From Paragorgia papillata (Eukaryota; Cnidaria; Anthozoa; Scleralcyonacea; Coralliidae), in contig JAWNZC010000311.1 in the NCBI GenBank assembly GCA_035771165.1, forward strand, positions 3,126,001 through 3,190,000: 64,000 nucleotides of DNA, written 5' to 3'. The notes below the pieces were generated by a model, which worked only from the letters and a program-made list of their open reading frames with translations, did not search any database and had not been told where the DNA came from. Each line of letters opens with the position of its first letter. Position 1 is the stretch's first letter. The position numbers and the translations under genes were made by a program. This document shows, one piece after another, positions 47,213 through 59,649 of the stretch.

Positions 47213-47454
47213 GTAATGCTTAATTGATGTAGGTTGCTGTTGAGACTACATTATTATAAGTGAAACACGAAAATGTCTGGTAATGTACATCAGTATATCT
47301 AAGTAGATCGTAGGTTTATATGTGGATTAAATAAAGTAAGTTAGCTACGATTACTCTGATAGAGGGCTTTCGTTCGAAACGTCAATATTTTGTTCTCTAA
47401 AATCCCAGAAGTATTTAATTTATTTACCTTACTTTGCCGTACGTTTTCTGCTTA

Positions 47455-48180
47455 AGCCTATACTTGGACCTATGTAGACTTACTTAGACCTACTTAGACT
47501 TATGTAGACCTACTTAGATCTGTTAGAACTACTTAGATCTACCTAGATATACTTAGACCTACTTAGACCTGCTTAGATCTTCTTAGACTTCCTTAAACCT
47601 ACTTAGACTTACGTAGATCTACTTAGACCTACTTAGACTTACGTAGACATACTTAGACTTACGTAGACCTACTTAGACCTACTTAGACTTATGTAGACCT
47701 ACTTAGACCTACTTAGACTCCCTTAGACCTACTTGGACCTACTTAGACTTACGTAGATCTACTTAGACCTACTTAGACTCACGTAGATCTACTTAGACCT
47801 ACTAAGACTCACGTAGACCTACTTGGACCTACTTAGACTTACATAGCTCTACTTAGACCTACTTAGACTCACGTAGATCTACTTAGACCTACTTAGACTC
47901 CCTTAAACCTACTTGGACCTACTTAGACTTACGTAGACCTACTTAGACCTACTTAGACTTCCTTAGACCTACTTGGACCTAATTAGACTTAGGTAAACCT
48001 ACTTAGATCCATTAAAACTACTTTGAACTACGTAGATCTACTTAGACGTACCTAGATCTACTTAGGCGTACGTAGACTGACTTAAACCTACTTAGACCTA
48101 TACTTAGACCTATACTTAAACCTAATTAGACCTACCTAAATCTGCGTAGATCTAGCTACCTAGAACTAGTGTAAATTAGA
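47455..48180. repeat. Minisatellite ACTTAGACCT in intron 14
   Basis: Decamers ACTTAGACCT, ACTTAGACTT and ACGTAGATCT in higher-order groups of about 30 bases. Some are palindromic (AGATCT). Confidence 0.92.
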
Positions 48181-48268
48181 TACTCAGATTTATTCAGACC
48201 TATAGTATACTGAAATTACTTAGGCCGTAACCCACTCAACCTTGGAATTTTGATGTGTTGATTTTTAG

Positions 48269-48366
48269 TTCCACCTCGGCCTCCTAAACCAGGTGATGGT
48301 AAACAACCCGCAGCCAGACCGTTGACGCCCGATTCTGCAGACGAATACATTGAACCCGACGACAAT
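48269..48366 (+). CDS. LCP2/BLNK-like: Adaptor exon 15: proline-rich segment and YIEP motif
   Basis: 98 nt, phase 1 to 0. It starts VPPRPPKPGDGKQPAARP, a class of PxxP sequence that could bind SH3 domains (in SLP-76 such segments bind PLC-gamma and Gads). It ends SADEYIEPDDN with Tyr 287 as a YxxP site. An internal gtgatg after CCTAAACCAG could act as an alternative phase 1 donor, but would drop the YIEP motif. Confidence 0.85.
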
Positions 48367-48831
48367 GTAAGTAAACCTTGTAAGTTACTTAATTATATGT
48401 ATTCCCCCTTCGTAATTATCACCAAATGTATCTCACAGGGGGAGCGGATCCTGGTGGCGCCGGCTGTTAGCGCGTGCGCTGTCTCACCAAAAACATAGTC
48501 AATCAAAATATGGGCTGGAAACTCAGCTAAAGTCTTTGTTCTATCTTTTTGTGCGCCTTTATGCATTTTTGTGCACGGTACACGGTCCACTGAACACATT
48601 GTATTTTAGTATAATGAATTGTATTTTAGTATATGAACAATAGCAACGTTTCAGTTCAATCACTCAACCGTGCTATTTAAATATTAGTAAACCTAAAACA
48701 AAGGATGTGCACGGTGTAAGGTACGGTTCAACATAAAATCACAGCTCATTATAGACGCTTTGAAGTTTGCCGAGTTCCCAGACCATATCGCGATTGACTA
48801 TGCCAAAAAGTTAAGCCGGTTAGACGGGGTT

Positions 48832-49189
48832 AACACCGCTGCCAAACGTTTTGCGCCTGCGCGACATCCGAGCTTCGTACGTCGAAAAAGAGCGGGAAAA
48901 CACTGAAATATTTAGACTGTTCCGAGAGTCCACACAAAAGTTAAGATTATAAGCATACTACGAAAAAGATAAGGTAGGTAATTTGTGCATGGCTTCTTTG
49001 TCAATATTGTAACATATTCTGAAATGACCCCTTCGTAATTTTCATGACCCCTTTTTTAAAATACAAATGAATAGTCGAGTCTTACTTAGTCTTCACTGTC
49101 TGGTTGTTGTTGCCACGGCTAGTTCCCACTTCTCTTGCAATGTTTACTCTAGCAAATTCACGCATGCGCAAACGTTTGGCAGCGGCGTT
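48832..49189. mobile_element. MULE-like MITE in the 5S SINE head
   Basis: AACACCGCTGCCAAACG ends, with flanking GACGGGGTT (48823-48831) and GACGGGATT (49190-49198). Same family as 32025-32368. The 9-bp duplication is typical of Mutator-like elements. Confidence 0.8.
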
Positions 49190-49331
49190 GACGGGATTAG
49201 TGCTTGGATGGGTGACTGCTTGGGAACGAGTCCCGTTTTCCATCTTGGAACTCATGTGAGTAGAGTTGTAGTTGATCTTTCTTGTGCTTCGAGGGTTTTT
49301 CACCGGGTTCTCGGTTTTCCTCGCTCCTTAA

Positions 49332-49400
49332 AGTGCCAATGCAGCGAAATTTCACCCCAGTTTTTGTATCTGCGCAGCAGATATATTGCTATCGTGTTGT

Positions 49401-49444
<44 letters not shown>

Positions 49445-51496
49445 ACTTTTTTGTGTAGCTGTAAACAATGCGCGACAAGTGAATCGGGCATGATCGGGGA
49501 CAATCGAAGCTCAGAATTTTTTGGCGTCAACTTACGAGCTGTCAGTTTGAACGATGGAAACAAGTATTTTTAATCCGATCGTGTTTACAATATTTCGTTC
49601 GCCATATCACGAAGTCCTCCGAAGCGACAAAGTTTTGGATTAAAATACTACGATTTTCAGGGTTCTATTCTATACGATTTTTTCAAATTCACATATCTTG
49701 TACATAATTTAACGTTCTATCTAACTGTACGAGTTTCGTTAATGGCACAAGCCCACAGACGATTCAGGGATACTTTAAAATGATTGCGTTTGACCGTACG
49801 CCAAGTGATAGCATAATAATGCAATTTGATATTTGCGCTCATCTCAGTTCAAATAGATTTTTCTCCGTTGCTATTTTATACGATTTGTTCTAATTCACAT
49901 ACGTTGTACAGAATTTAACGCTCTATCTAACCGTGCAAGCTTCCCAAATGGCACAAACCTACAGACGATTCAGGGATTTACTTTAAATATGACCGCGTTT
50001 GACCGTACGCCAAGTAAACAGCGTAATAATGCAATTCGATATTTGCGCTCATGACAGTTCAAATAGCCTTTTCTCCATTTCTATTCCATACCATGTTTTC
50101 TAATTCACATATGTCGTACATAATTTAACGCTCTATCTAACTGTAGAAGTTTCGTGTATGGCACAAACCTACAGACGATTCAGGGGTATACTTTAAACAC
50201 GAGGTATCCGGTGGCTCAACTGCAATGAAGATATATCCAGCTAATACTGCTGTTAGCCGTTAAATTCTATATTTCCGACAAAGTTTTTGACTAAAACACT
50301 ATGATTTTTCAGGGTTCTATTTTATACGATTTTTTCTAATTCACATATGTTGTAGAGTGTTTAACGCTCTATCTAACTGTACAAGTTTCGTGAATGGCAC
50401 AAACCTACAGACGATTCAGAGATGAGAGATACTTTAAATATGACTGATTGCGTTTGACCCGATAATTGCCATTTGATATTTGACGCACATCTCAGTTCAA
50501 ATATATTTTTCTCCGTTGCTATTCTATTTTTTTCTAATTCATATTTGTTGTCCAGAATTAACGCTCTATCTAACGGTATAAGTTTCCCAAAATGGCACAA
50601 ACCTACAGACGATTCAGGGGTATACTTTAGACCCGCGGTGTGTCCGGCTCAACAGCCGTATTGGCATATCACCTTCATGCAGTTAGCCGTTAAATTCTAT
50701 ATTTCCGACAAAGCTTTGTAGTAAAACATTTCGGAGACAGGGGATATTGCTGATAAAACTGGTAAGTATTTTTAACGTGACTTATAGTAAACTTGTGAGT
50801 GTGATCTACCACAGGTTTTGTGAGTCATGATAAAAAATTATTTTGGTCAGAGAACGTGTACTTTCTCTTTAATTATCTTATAAGATCATCTCGCTAAAAT
50901 CTTATAAGATCTACGTGTAAAAATCTTATAAGATTTTTCTTAAGATCTTACAAGATTTTCCAAGATCACACAAGATCTTGACAAGATTCTCACAGTGGTG
51001 GGTTTGGCGCAGATACATGTACGCATAGCGGACCTTTTGTTTATGATTGCATTTGAAAGAATGACAACGTAACATCTTTCATAGAATTTCGTCTCCTTGC
51101 TTCATTCTTGAGATATTCAGGTTTGTTTGATATGCAAATGTCATACTTATGACATCACACTGCATAATGACCTTTTGAAATGGCATCAATTTTAGGATAG
51201 TCCAAATATTTTACACCCAGCTACACACGTTTAGTGACCAGTCGTGGCAACATACATGCAAGTGCAAATTTTTATTAAGTACTTTCGATAAGCACTCTCA
51301 AAGAAAATCATACTTTTCTAAAAAGTCATTGCAGTGTGATGTCATAAGTATGACATTTGCATATCAAACAAACCTGAATATCTCAAGAATGAAGCAAGGA
51401 AACGAAATTCTACGAAAGATGTTACGTTGTCATTTTAAGTGTTCTTTCAAATGCAATCATGAAAAAACTGGGGTGAAATTTCGCTGCATTGGCACT
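49332..51496. mobile_element. TTAA element of 2.2 kb carrying internal tandem repeats
   Basis: Ends AGTGCCAATGCAGCGAAATT and AATTTCGCTGCATTGGCACT type, with TTAA at 49328-49331 and 51497-51500. The reference SINE has continuous sequence at the same point. The interior has (GT)n at 49400-49442, five tandem copies of a 200-240-bp unit (about 49660-50720, with ACAGACGATTCAGGG) and a foldback at 51040-51440. Confidence 0.8.
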
Positions 51497-51715
51497 TTAA
51501 AATCAACACCTACATTTTAGCTATGATCCGTGGTCTGAACTGTGTCGTATGGCGGCTGCCTGGAGCACCGTTAATATGCCTCGACACGGCCACGTTGATC
51601 TGCGTTCTTCGTAATTCAGCCGCTGGCTGCGAGTAAGCATGATTAGCCTTCAGTCCTTTATCCTTTACATTGTATTTGTATAAGTTAACAAGAGATTCTT
51701 TGGTGTTACCTCTAG

Positions 51716-51752
51716 GGTATGGAAAATTACGAACCTCCTCCATTAAGCAGAG
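51716..51752 (+). CDS. LCP2/BLNK-like: Adaptor exon 16: first YEPP motif
   Basis: 37 nt, phase 0 to 1, encoding GMENYEPPPLSR. Tyr 298 is in NYEPPP, very close to the DYEPPP phosphosite of SLP-76. It looks like the ancestor of the B-type exons that follow. Confidence 0.85.
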
Positions 51753-51829
51753 GTAAGTGTATTTCATTCTATTTATTATATTATAGTTCGTATCGGATCG
51801 GACGGTTACAGTCCGACAATAGGCCATTT

Positions 51830-52125
51830 GCACGATGACGTGAGATGGCGTTGGGTGACTACAACTATACCAGAATGCTTTGCCAGTATCCTAGGGTTTC
51901 AAAACGATTGCTAAAATCTTGAGACTCGCATCACTCGCTGAAACTTGACGACAAATTTAGGAAAAAACAACATAGTTTGACGACATATTTTAGAAAAGCC
52001 GCGAGAGGACTGGACGGGTCCCTTTGAGTCATCCCTTTTAGCCGAAACCCTAGAATACTGGCAAAGCATTCTGGTAGTTGTATAGTCATTCAACGCCATC
52101 TCACGTCATCGTGCAAATGGCTTAT
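51830..52125. repeat. Inverted-repeat element, second copy
   Basis: Arms CCATTTGCACGATGACGTGAG and its complement at about 51826-51900 and 52045-52124. Related to 41270-41815. Confidence 0.75.
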
Positions 52126-52781
52126 TGGCTAATGCTTAAAATCCGAATCGAATCCGAGCTTGATAAAACAACAAATTATAAAATTGCAAGACGCCTTAGA
52201 CTGAGTTCATTGGCTCTCAAATCTCAATGTCAAACTTTTAATCAAATGAAAATTGATACAAGTTGAATAATCAGTTGAACGTACATTTTGATAAGATTAT
52301 GTCAGCTTCATACACTGAACGCTGCTGCGTGACAAATTTCACAAATCATACACATCTGCACCGTGTTAGCACTCCTCGTGTAACCTGTCTTGTATTCGTT
52401 TTGGTTCTCAAACCATTGCCGTTTCGCGAAAAATTTTCACCATGTAACACGCAGCACCTTTAAACCTTTAGACTAAACTAAAACTAAAACTAAAACTAAA
52501 ACTAAAACTAAAAACTAAACTAAACTTACTATATTTATTCTGGATAACTATATCAGTTATGTCTAAACTGTTATCCCTAGAGGTCCAGTAAGAGCCATCC
52601 CTCATTGGTCCAGTGTTACTACAGGAGGAAACCGGAGTACCCGGAGGAAACCTGTGGTGTTTGGCAGAGTCAAGCTGGAAGCACTCTTCTCACATACCAT
52701 ACTACACAATATATCCTGTAGACCCATGTATGCAATGCGTATCTATGTTTTAATTTTGTTCTTATCTTTATCTGCCAAAAG
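52126..52781 (+). other. Rest of adaptor intron 16
   Basis: (AAACT)n at 52474-52530. 52555-52690 contains GGAGGAAACCGGAGTACCCG, a block I believe recurs in cnidarian genomes, probably a dispersed repeat. Ends with the polypyrimidine tract of exon A1. Confidence 0.45.
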
Positions 52782-52950
52782 TTACGAAAAAGCCAGAACA
52801 AAAGAAATCGATTGTCGAACAACTACAGGCAAGTGGTGTTTACCTGTGTCCTGTTAGTTTTACCACATGGCTTAACCCTACCCCCCATCAACAGTAACTA
52901 ATGGTTTCATTTTATCTAGGAGAATTATGAACCTCCACGACCGCCATCCA
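52782..52950 (+). CDS. LCP2/BLNK-like: Adaptor exon pair A1 + B1 (GC donor)
   Basis: A1 52782-52828 (47 nt, VTKKPEQKKSIVEQLQ) ends at CAG|gcaagt, a GC donor. The intron of 91 bp ends in tttatctag. B1 52920-52950 (31 nt) encodes ENYEPPRPPS with Tyr 324 and donor gtaagt. A1 is longer than later A exons and looks like the founder. The pair adds phase-neutral sequence (phase 1 in, phase 1 out). Confidence 0.78.
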
Positions 52951-53514
52951 GTAAGTGGTGATTTACCGTAAACGTTTTAAAAATGACCTTCTAAAGACGG
53001 ATTTCCAGTCCTCGCACGAAGCAACTCCGCAGCTCGCTGCGAGTACTCGCGCGGTTTCCACTGTATTTCCACCAAACGTAGCTCGTTGCGATAACTGCCG
53101 GGGTTTCAAGACTGATGAAGCAATAGCCGAGTTTTGTGAACAAACTTCGAGGTGTTTGGATATCCTGATGAATCACTCTTCTGAGTGTTTGATATAGCAT
53201 CTCAAACAAATCGGTATTTTACTCTTAAAATCGAGGTGAAAGTTCGATTAATTTATGCAATTTCTTCCTTCAATATCCATGCAAATTAACCATCGACACG
53301 GTAATGATTTCCTTTGTGCAGTTTTCCCCATGAATTACTAATGATTTGAAATGTTGGCAAAATTTGTTTTGATTGGTTTATTTACTGCGAGTACTTGCCG
53401 CGAGTAAAAAATAAGTTCAACATTTCAAACTATCTGCCACGAGCGCTAAGATACTCGCAGCGAGCTTGCGAGTTGCTTCGTGCGAGGACTGGAAATCCAC
53501 CTTAATAGTGTTCA

Positions 53515-54082
53515 CAAATCACCACATCATAGCATAACATACCATAACATAACCATACCACACGGTCCACACCACCATAACATAGCATATACCATGACAC
53601 GACACGACACCATACCATACTACACAACGTACATAACATATACTGTACCACACCACACCACACCACACAACACCTCATGATCATACTATAACATACAACA
53701 CCCTACCATACGTACTATACCATATATACTATACAGCCAATGAGAACACACGATTTCAACGGAAGTAACTTGTGCCATATAATAATATGCAATATCATAC
53801 CATACGATACCATAACATCATACCACTCGACACCTCACAACACACCATACCATAACATACAACACCATACTATACCATAACATACTATACAATATCATAC
53901 CATAACATATCGTATACCACACCACACCACTCGACACCTCACCACACACCACAACATATACCACATCACACGACACAACACCTCACAGCATACTATAATA
54001 TACGACACCATATGCTATACCAAACCATACTATACCGTTCCATACCATACCATACCATACCATACCATACCATACTACTAGA
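53515..54082. repeat. Degenerate (CCATA)n/(CCACA)n array
   Basis: Pentanucleotide tract in intron 18. Similar tracts recur in most of the following introns (55030-55135, 56520-56635, 56848-56930, 58125-58215, 59715-59935, 60590-60820, 61085-61315, 62240-62310). Confidence 0.93.
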
Positions 54083-54089
54083 AATATGT

Positions 54090-55015
54090 TAACACAACAA
54101 CCCCTCGCCCTCTTTTACACGATTTTTTGTGAATATCCTTCGCATAACCTCTAATTAGAAAAACACCTTCGCGCTCTTTTTCATTGGGAGTTAACTCTAA
54201 TTTTTTTTAAAAAAAGGTAATAAATAACAAAGAAAATTTTCAAAACAATATTCAGAAAAAAAATCGAGATGAAGAAAAATGCAGGTCGCGTCCACGGTTT
54301 GAACTCGACCATTTTGCGTGCGAACTGACGATGTTATACCACTAGGCTACTGAAGCAAGCGTCAAAATATAAGCAAAATATTAGGGTTATATTTTCTTTC
54401 CATGTTTATAAAGCGCATAGCTAGAGCACAGAATATTTGCATTTTTCAAAGGCATTGGACCACGGCTATATTCATTTTATGGCATTTCAAATTCATTTAG
54501 AATATAAACAAAAACAAGTTTCGTCTCAAAATCTGTGTTAAACTCAAAAAGTGTTAAAACTGTTTTACCTGGAAAAAACTGTTTTCATGCAGTCTTTATA
54601 TCTGTAATATTTCAACATGCAGCATTTATATGTTTAACAGACGGAAAAATTGCTCCTTCACCGATTTTTATGCCAAATTACAAACAAGCTTCGGTAAGGT
54701 TTACAAGTGGTTTTCCCATAAGAAAAATATTTAAAAGGAGAAATATAAGACGCCAGCCAACAACGGGCAAGCGAAAACATAACCGATACGTTTAAAATAC
54801 TTTAAGGACACACGAAATCGACTGAAAACAAAATTACTGTAACAGTGACAGGATATATTAAAAACAGATAAACTCGAACAGCATTGCTACTAAATGTTCG
54901 TGATTTAATACTGAAAGTGGCCGCTCTATATTTTTACCGTAAGCTTAACCATTTCGGCCTTTTTCTTCGTTGGGTTTTCCGCTAGTGCTTTTTCCTCCTT
55001 TCGAGTTTCGGTGTG
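54090..55015 (+). other. Unassigned insert in intron 18
   Basis: AT-rich, interrupts the pentanucleotide tract, begins with ACAACAACCCCTCGCCC-like sequence that recurs at 55405-55430. No coding signature or clear termini. Confidence 0.4.
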
Positions 55016-55187
55016 ACGGGTTTTCTTCTACTACACCACTCACCATACCATAACATACAACACCATGCCCTACTATAATATATCATAACCATACACCATA
55101 CCACACCACACCACACCACGCCAAGTCACACCATACCTTCATACCTGGTACCAGTTTGTCTAATGTTTTGTTGTTATTGTTTTTCAG

Positions 55188-55332
55188 AAACCAAGAAATC
55201 TCCAGTTGTTCAAAAGGCAAGTAGAATGTCTGAATATGAAAAGTTACCTGTGAAGTAAATTTACCCTATCTTACAGTAACTAGTGCTTGTATTTTATTTA
55301 GAAAAACGTAGAACCTCAAAGACTACCATTCA
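55188..55332 (+). CDS. LCP2/BLNK-like: Adaptor exon pair A2 + B2 (tyrosine lost)
   Basis: A2 55188-55216 encodes KTKKSPVVQK and ends AAG|gcaagt (GC donor). GC intron 85 bp. B2 55302-55332 encodes KNVEPQRLPF: valine 344 replaces the tyrosine of NYEPP. This is the 'even' type. The sequence after the GC donor would stay open for 13 codons (ASRMSEYEK..) before TAA, so retention would truncate the protein. Confidence 0.78.
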
Positions 55333-56685
55333 GTAAGTGGTTACTCACCATAAAAGCTCTCTAACAACTTACCAATTACCGTACTATACTATACTACTAG
55401 AAATACATAAAAGCAGCAACCCCTCGCCCGCTTTTACATCTGATCTGTTTTTCTATACAAGTAACCCCGGCTCCTCCTTTACATCCAATGCTTTACATCC
55501 TGTTTTATTCAATGTAGTTTTTCTATTATTGACAAATTTCCAAAGCAATATTTTATTCCAAAATATATAGCAGTGCTTGAGGAAAAACCTGTGCCACTTC
55601 AGTAACATAGCAACAAAAACTGATAGCAAAAGCAAACAATAATTACAGAGGCTTATATAAAGGTGACTAATAAACTGTTTTAATATAATTCCAATGTTGA
55701 ACCTCAGAACATCAGAACAGAAAAAATGTAGTTAACAGCCTGAAAACTATAAGTATGAGAGACTGAGAAAAAACCAACCAGTGAAGAACTACTGAACTAT
55801 TTGCTTAATGCAAAGTTTCACTCGAACATTTGAAAAAAAACACCTGGGAAAATGTATATTATTTGACAAGATTTTTTGCTGTTTTAACTGAGTTACTAAA
55901 AGGTTTTGTATATATACCGACTCTAATAATCAGCTAAACAAAACTGATAAGTTAAATACGAATCGCTTACCGTCAAATTTTCTTTTGGCTCTGCTCAGCC
56001 AATTCAATTTGTCTTTTTACCTACGGCGTTTGGTTTTCTCGTTCGGTTCTTGACAAAAAACAATCAGTTCTCTTCAAAATTTTAAAAGCTGCTTGTTTTG
56101 ATGTTCTTGTCAATTCATCGTTCTCTCTCGAGTTAAGTAAGATATACCAGTGCATAAGTATTTCCCCGGCTTTGACACACATTTCTCGGCATCTGTTCCG
56201 GTCTTTATCGCAGTTTTCCTTGCTTTTTCAATAGTTTCTAGTCGTGTTTAATATTGTTGGTTCATCCCACTGCAACATGGTCTCTTGTTAGCTTTCTTTC
56301 TTCAGTCTGTAACCCAATTCTTCTGACAAATATTTCTTTCGTTTGAACCGCGAAAGATGCGATTTATATATACATATACATACATACGCATACATATAAA
56401 CATCTCACAGAATTTCTTTCCCACTCGCGTGTAATTTCGCGTGTAAAGTGGACTCCACGCGTGTCGAGATTAGCACCCTCCCCGGGCTCGGGGATAACAT
56501 AACATAACAGAGCACAGCACTGGACGACTCAGCACACGATACCATACCATCTACCATACCATACCATACCATGCCATGCCATGCCACGCCATGGATGCTA
56601 TGCTATGCCATGCTATACCATACTATACCTAGTACTTTTGGTCACTTTGTCTGATGTTGTTTTGTTTTGTGTTGTTTTCTTCAAG
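55333..56685 (+). other. Intron 20
   Basis: AT-rich unassigned insert at about 55380-56400, then a CCATA tract. Ends with the CTAGTACTTTTGGTCACTTT block shared by all introns before odd A exons. Confidence 0.5.
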
Positions 56686-56827
56686 GAAACAAGAAACCTG
56701 AAGTTATTCCACAGGCAAGTAGAATGTCTGGATATGAAAAAACAACGGTGTAAGTTACCTCTATCTTTCACTAACTAATGATTTGATTTCGTCTAGGAAA
56801 ACTACGAGCCTCCACGACCACCGTCAA
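56686..56827 (+). CDS. LCP2/BLNK-like: Adaptor exon pair A3 + B3
   Basis: A3 56686-56714 encodes RNKKPEVIPQ with GC donor (CAG|gcaagt). GC intron 82 bp. B3 56797-56827 encodes ENYEPPRPPS with Tyr 364. 'Odd' type. A gtaagt site 44 bases past the GC donor is an alternative, but would put B3 out of the YEPP frame. Confidence 0.8.
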
Positions 56828-57013
56828 GTAAGTGACGATTTACCATATACAATACCATTCAATACCACACTATACCACACCATACCACATACCATGCTAT
56901 ACCATATTATACCGTACAAAATCATATTATATCACATCGTATTATATCATATTTATAAGTAATAGCATAAAAAGAGGTGTATTAAACGTCCCGCTCGATG
57001 AGGGTCATTTAGT

Positions 57014-57195
57014 AATAACTACTTAATAACCGAGAGTGAGGTCTTTACGGTAAAATATTAAACAGAGGTCTTGCTGTATTGACCGAGCGATAGCGAGGTT
57101 AATACGCTCAAGATCGAGTTATATAGTTATAAAGGAATATAGTTATAATATTTTACCGTAAAGACCGAACGGTCGAGGTTATTAAGTAGTTTATT
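57014..57195. repeat. Palindrome with ACCGAACGGTCGAGGT-type tip
   Basis: Arms CTACTTAATAACCGAG and complement, with GTCTTTACGGTAAAATATTA on the left. Intron 22. Confidence 0.75.
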
Positions 57196-57529
57196 ATATG
57201 GTACTTTTTATTTCAAAATCAATCTTGTATTTCTTGGTGTTCGCTTCCTTAAACTTCGTCAAAACACTTTTTATGCTATTCCTTTGTAATATCATATTTG
57301 CACGAATTTCTTTTGTTGTCACCTCCGTTGACGTCAAACCGGGTATGATTAGTTCTAATATGACCTAATTTGACGTCAACGGAGGTAGGATTACTAAAAA
57401 TGACTATAATGAGGTATATTAGTTGTTAATGGACCTGTGAGAAAAAAAGAAATTCCCGCAAACATGTATTACATACATCATACACCATACGTCATATCAC
57501 ATTATATATATATATAGCAAGCTAGTGCC

Positions 57530-58060
57530 CACTTTATGGACAGTGTCTGACAAATAGCATAGTATACAAAGCAACTGTTTCCACAAGCGACATAAATAAC
57601 CCCAAACACTACATCATTCCAGCAAACAATTTCAAAGAGCGATACAGAAATCACACTAAATCTTTCCAAAACAAAAAATATTCAAACGAAACCGAACTTT
57701 CGAAACACGTCTGGGATTTAAAAGAAAAGAAACACTCAATAAAAGATCAGAAGTCATTTCGACATGCAGGCATAAAAATAAATTTAATATCAACAATCTA
57801 AACAGCAATCAAAACAAGGAAAGGAATTTGAGGAATTGACGGCCCACACGCCCACCTTTGGACCAAAACCATTTGAGGCATGCATTCATTGTTTCACCGC
57901 TCACACGCCCACCTTTTGACCAAAACCATTTAAGCGGCCCACGAATCGAAACTACTCAGTCGCCTCTTGCGACACTCAACATTTTGAGGTAAGCCCACCT
58001 AAACTATACTATATTCGCTCTACCTTTATGGTATTGAGCACTTTCCGACATTCCGTGAAC
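57530..58060 (+). mobile_element. Penelope-like element fragment (GIY-YIG part and 3' end)
   Basis: 57626-57740 reads FKERYRNHTKSFQNKK then YSNETELSKHVWDLKE, the C-terminal half of the PLE endonuclease. It is followed by a GCCCACACGCCCACCTTTGG repeat and, at 57965-58020, GAAACTACTCAGTCGCC..CAACATTTTG..GGTAAGCCCACC, which matches the ribozyme-bearing segment at 15004-15050. An (AT)n tract follows at 58082-58112. Confidence 0.7.
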
Positions 58061-58079
58061 AAAATCACACGTGCTCGTT

Positions 58080-58120
<41 letters not shown>

Positions 58121-58261
58121 TCATATCATACCGAACCATACCAAAGAACACCAGACCACACCATGCCATACCTTACAATATCATACCATACTACATCTAA
58201 TCATGCCATATTAACCACCCTAGCTCAGTTTGTCTAATGTTTTGTTGTTATTATTTTTCAG

Positions 58262-58400
58262 AAACCAAGAAATTTCCAGTTGTTCAAAAGGCAAGTGGAA
58301 TGTCTGAATATGAAAAGTTACCTGTGAAGTAAATTTACTGACAGTAACTAATGCTTTTATTTTATTTAGAAAAACGTAGAACCTCAAAGTTCACCATTCA
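58262..58400 (+). CDS. LCP2/BLNK-like: Adaptor exon pair A4 + B4 (tyrosine lost)
   Basis: A4 58262-58290 encodes KTKKFPVVQK, GC donor. GC intron 79 bp, the shortest. B4 58370-58400 encodes KNVEPQSSPF with valine 384 in place of tyrosine. Confidence 0.78.
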
Positions 58401-59506
58401 GTAAGTGATGATTCACCATAAAAGTTCTCTAACAAATGACCATACTATAATACAACAGATCACAGTACTGAACGGCACAGCACACCTTACCATAGCATGC
58501 CATGCCATGCCATGCCACGCCCTGCCGTGCTATGCCATGCCATGCCATGTCATACTATGCTATGCTATACCAATAAATTCAGCGCCGTATCCAGAAGGGT
58601 TTAGACGCCGGTACCCCGGTTTGGGATCCCAAACTAGGTCCCCCAAAAATCATAAATGACATTAATTCAAATTAAAAGAACATGAAACTAACATAAAACT
58701 AACTACAATCATTATCAACTGTGAACTACAAACTGAGTTCTCTTTCCAGTCATTTAAAGCAGCTAAATTAGGCACTCACCGATGCCAGTAGAAAAAGAAC
58801 ACGTAATTAAACGTCGTAATGTCTGCTACGCTAGTCATGATCTCATAATACGATAAGATGAAGTACTTACCTTCCGTTTCTTGTGATATGCTGACCACAA
58901 GGAACACAGGTTCTCGGGAGAAAAGTCTATCGAGCATTCGAGCGAGGTATAGTATGGTATGGTATGCCATAGTATAGCATGACATGGTATGGCATAGCAT
59001 AGCATGGTATAGCATAGCATGGCATAGCAAGCATGGCATGGTATGCCAATAGCATAGCATAGCATACATAGCAAAGCATAGAATAGCATAGCACGGTATG
59101 GTATGGTGAGGGCCGTATCCAGAGATAATTTGGGGATACCGGTTGCACAATCAGTGAGTGTACCATGTAGTGGGGTGGGGGGGGGGGGGGGCATGCTCCC
59201 CCGGAAAATTTTGGAAACTAGAGTCTCGGAAATGGCATTTCCTCCATTCTGAGGGGCGAATTTCAACATTCTGATGGGTGATTTTTAAGAACTCTGAACG
59301 TTATAATGAGATGGGTGCAGCAAAATAGTGGAGCAGCAGAGCTTGGAATGACAATAAAAACAGATACTTTACTAATTACTTAGACACTAATTAATTTTAT
59401 CCGTGTCAAGTTAATAGTACTAAAATACTTGCAATAAAAATTTACATCTTTCCTAGTACTTTTGGTCACTTTGTCTGATGTCTTGTTGTGTGTTTTTTTC
59501 TTCAAG
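58401..59506 (+). other. Intron 24
   Basis: CCATGC tract at 58485-58575, an insert with (GCATG/GGTAT)n at 58940-59105 in the opposite orientation, a G run at 59170-59190, and GCCGTATCCAGA motifs at both 58585 and 59112 that mark inverted ends of an element of about 540 bp. Confidence 0.55.
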
Positions 59507-59649
59507 GAAACAAGAAACCTGAAGTTATTCCACAGGCAAGTAGAATGTCTGGATATTGAAAAAACAACTGTGTAAGTTACCACTATCTTTCAGTAACTAA
59601 TGGTTTGATTTCGTCTAGGAAAACTACGAGCCTCCACGACCACCGTCAA
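59507..59649 (+). CDS. LCP2/BLNK-like: Adaptor exon pair A5 + B5
   Basis: A5 59507-59535 encodes RNKKPEVIPQ, GC donor. GC intron 83 bp. B5 59619-59649 encodes ENYEPPRPPS, Tyr 404. In this copy the post-donor sequence has a TGA in the GYEK position, which argues that it is intronic. Confidence 0.8.

Larger units (their letters stand above)
48775..51670 (+). mobile_element. 5S-derived SINE split by two later insertions
   Basis: The 5S-like head (AGACCATATCGCG, AAGTTAAG, then GATTAGTGCTTGGATGGGTG) is broken by the MULE-like MITE at 48832-49189. The tail is broken by the TTAA element at 49332-51496 and resumes AAAATCAACACCTA to CAGTCCTTTATCC. The intact copy at 40682-41045 shows the pre-insertion order. 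Confidence 0.75.

Noticed and set aside
56715..56760. Canonical gtaagt donor 44 bases after the GC donor in odd A exons (ASRMSGYEK extension)
   Set aside because: Using it shifts the next B exon out of the NYEPPRPPS frame, and copy A5 has a TGA in the extension. Even copies have no equivalent strong GT site. It may still be a minor alternative.
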